Source: Pseudomonas agarici (GTDB taxonomy: Bacteria; Pseudomonadota; Gammaproteobacteria; Pseudomonadales; Pseudomonadaceae). Taken from it: a stretch of DNA of 64,000 bases. Of the stretch, positions 63,093 through 64,000 are shown in pieces. Location of the stretch: NCBI RefSeq assembly GCF_900109755.1, contig NZ_FOAR01000003.1, positions 241,760 through 305,759 on the forward strand, written 5' to 3'. Positions within the stretch are counted from its first letter, which is position 1. The number at the start of each line of letters is the position of its first letter. The notes beneath the pieces are model-generated. The model worked only from the letters and a program-made list of their open reading frames with translations, did no database searches and had not been told where the DNA came from. The position numbers and the translations under genes are program-made.

Positions 63093-64000
63093 ATGAACGA
63101 AGATCCTTCCTTGTCCGTGTCGCCTACGTCCCAAGGTATCGACTCCCTCTCTCTCAACCCCTCGTCCGCTCCCAGGCAGCCGGATTTCAGCTTCGAACGC
63201 GACCCCACTCCCGAACGCCGTCCCTTCAGTGACCTGGTGATCGAGGTCTATGGCCAGCGCCCAGTGATCGGCGCCGATATCGGTGTCAACAAGGCCGCCC
63301 TCGACACCTACTATCTCGACGGCCTGCTGTGTTACCTGCACCCCTATCTGTCGCAGGCGGAGGGCGACTTTGTCGAATTGTTCTGCGGCAATGCCGACGA
63401 TCCAGTGGCCGTCACCTCCGTGACCCAGGACCAAGCGGACAAAGACGAGAAAATTCCCCTGTTCATCCCTCGTGCCCGCCTGCCCGACGGCGTGATCCAG
63501 CCGGTGTTCTTTCGCCTCACCCGCTATACCGGCGGCAACAGCGAAGAAACCCTGCACAAAAGCCTGCTGGTCGATACCATCCCGCCCGCCGGGCCCTACG
63601 ATCCCATCCCCAGCACGCCCTGGCACGAAGAACTGGCCCCACCGGAACCGCCGCCATTCGTCATCGACTTCGGGGTCGACAAAGACACCGCCGAACACGG
63701 CGTGCCGATCACCATCAAACCCTACCCACTGGATGACTCCACGCCCCATAGCTGGCGAATGGCCGAGTACGACAAGATCCGCCTGTTTATCGGCGGCGTC
63801 TTGGTCACACCGGTGCACACTGTCACCTGGGACGAGGCCAACAACCGATTACCGCTGACCATCACCATCTACTACGAAACCTGGCTCAAGGTCGGCGACG
63901 GCCAGAAGGTGCTCGAATACGAGGTCATCGACCAGTGCGGCAACTACTCGGTGAAGTGGTCGCCACAGGTGGTGCTCAAGGTCAATATCGGCAATGACAG
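63093..64000 (+). CDS. large hypothetical protein, N-terminal part (runs off the window)
   Basis: An open frame from the ATG at 63093 to the end of the window (302 codons, no stop). It begins MNEDPSLSVSPTSQGIDSLS and reads PFSDLVIEVYGQRPVIGADI, TYYLDGLLCYLHPYLSQAEG and IDFGVDKDTAEHGVPITIKP. No signal peptide. Beta-rich, with sequence style like the repetitive protein encoded divergently. The frame has strong codon bias, while the overlapping leftward frame does not. Family not recognised. Confidence 0.75.
   Translation, partial: MNEDPSLSVSPTSQGIDSLSLNPSSAPRQPDFSFERDPTPERRPFSDLVIEVYGQRPVIGADIGVNKAALDTYYLDGLLCYLHPYLSQAEGDFVELFCGNADDPVAVTSVTQDQADKDEKIPLFIPRARLPDGVIQPVFFRLTRYTGGNSEETLHKSLLVDTIPPAGPYDPIPSTPWHEELAPPEPPPFVIDFGVDKDTAEHGVPITIKPYPLDDSTPHSWRMAEYDKIRLFIGGVLVTPVHTVTWDEANNRLPLTITIYYETWLKVGDGQKVLEYEVIDQCGNYSVKWSPQVVLKVNIGND

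Noticed and set aside
63033..63818. Long leftward open frame of 261 codons at the right end
   Set aside because: It is antisense to the open rightward frame from 63093 to the window end, which has the better codon bias; the leftward frame has shadow-type composition.

Overview
The window is about 64 kb of a Pseudomonas chromosome, most like the P. fluorescens group. The evidence is high GC, Pseudomonas-type codon use, and gene neighbourhoods that match known Pseudomonas blocks: dgkA-erdR ... recX-recA-cinA ... mutS-fdxA-rsmZ; gcsR-gcvHP-sdaA-gcvT; and algU-mucA-mucB-mucD / nadB-ygfX-sdhE-ygfZ-HDOD-tctED-tctCBA. The species cannot be fixed from sequence alone.

Positions 1-6.2 kb hold core genes: dgkA (partial), the response regulator erdR, a DTW-domain tRNA modification enzyme, a PA3611-like secreted protein, a LOG-family protein, and recX-recA with an SOS box, followed by a short cinA. 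Positions 6.3-23.1 kb hold a headless, Mu-like R-type tailocin cluster between cinA and mutS, read leftwards. In transcription order it has a PrtR-like LexA/CI-type repressor, a holin, gp37, a DUF2635 protein, sheath, tube, a tail-assembly chaperone with a -1 slippery site, a tape measure with an exact 41-residue repeat, gpN (frameshifted), gp44, gp45, gp46, gp47, gp48, a collar-type fibre, a GH19 endolysin and nested Rz/Rz1 spanins. No capsid, portal or terminase genes are present. Between the fibre and the endolysin lie an IS5-type transposase remnant and a low-GC AT3-SGNH acyltransferase of the O-antigen-acetylating kind, a candidate for altering tailocin targeting or self-protection. A TacA/TacT-type toxin-antitoxin pair sits between the repressor and mutS, flanked by an imperfect 30-bp direct repeat.

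Positions 24.5-28.1 kb hold mutS, fdxA and the regulatory RNA rsmZ with its GacA upstream box. Positions 28.3-33.4 kb hold a heme-signalling system: an ECF sigma factor behind a Fur-like box, a FecR anti-sigma factor, a TonB receptor with a signalling domain, and heme oxygenase. The receptor and oxygenase genes share matching promoter elements at identical spacing. Positions 33.6-42.4 kb hold DUF454 and DUF5064 genes, then the TyrR-like activator gcsR and its target operon gcvH-gcvP-sdaA-gcvT, with tandem GcsR-type operators and a sigma-54 promoter.

Positions 42.8-48 kb hold a cold-shock protein, an RDD membrane protein and the alginate/envelope-stress operon algU-mucA-mucB-mucD (no mucC). 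Positions 48.1-53.9 kb hold nadB, ygfX, sdhE, ygfZ and an HDOD gene. The 3' end of nadB has been replaced by a divergent copy, and the native 3' end is stranded about 1.5 kb downstream, beyond a small lipoprotein gene and IS21-family debris. This looks like an insertion that carried its own repair of the gene it entered. Positions 53.9-59.2 kb hold the tctDE two-component system and tctCBA citrate-type transporter. Positions 59.3-64 kb hold a 116-aa protein, a 974-aa repetitive protein and the start of a divergent large protein, with three copies of an 18-bp palindrome around the large genes.
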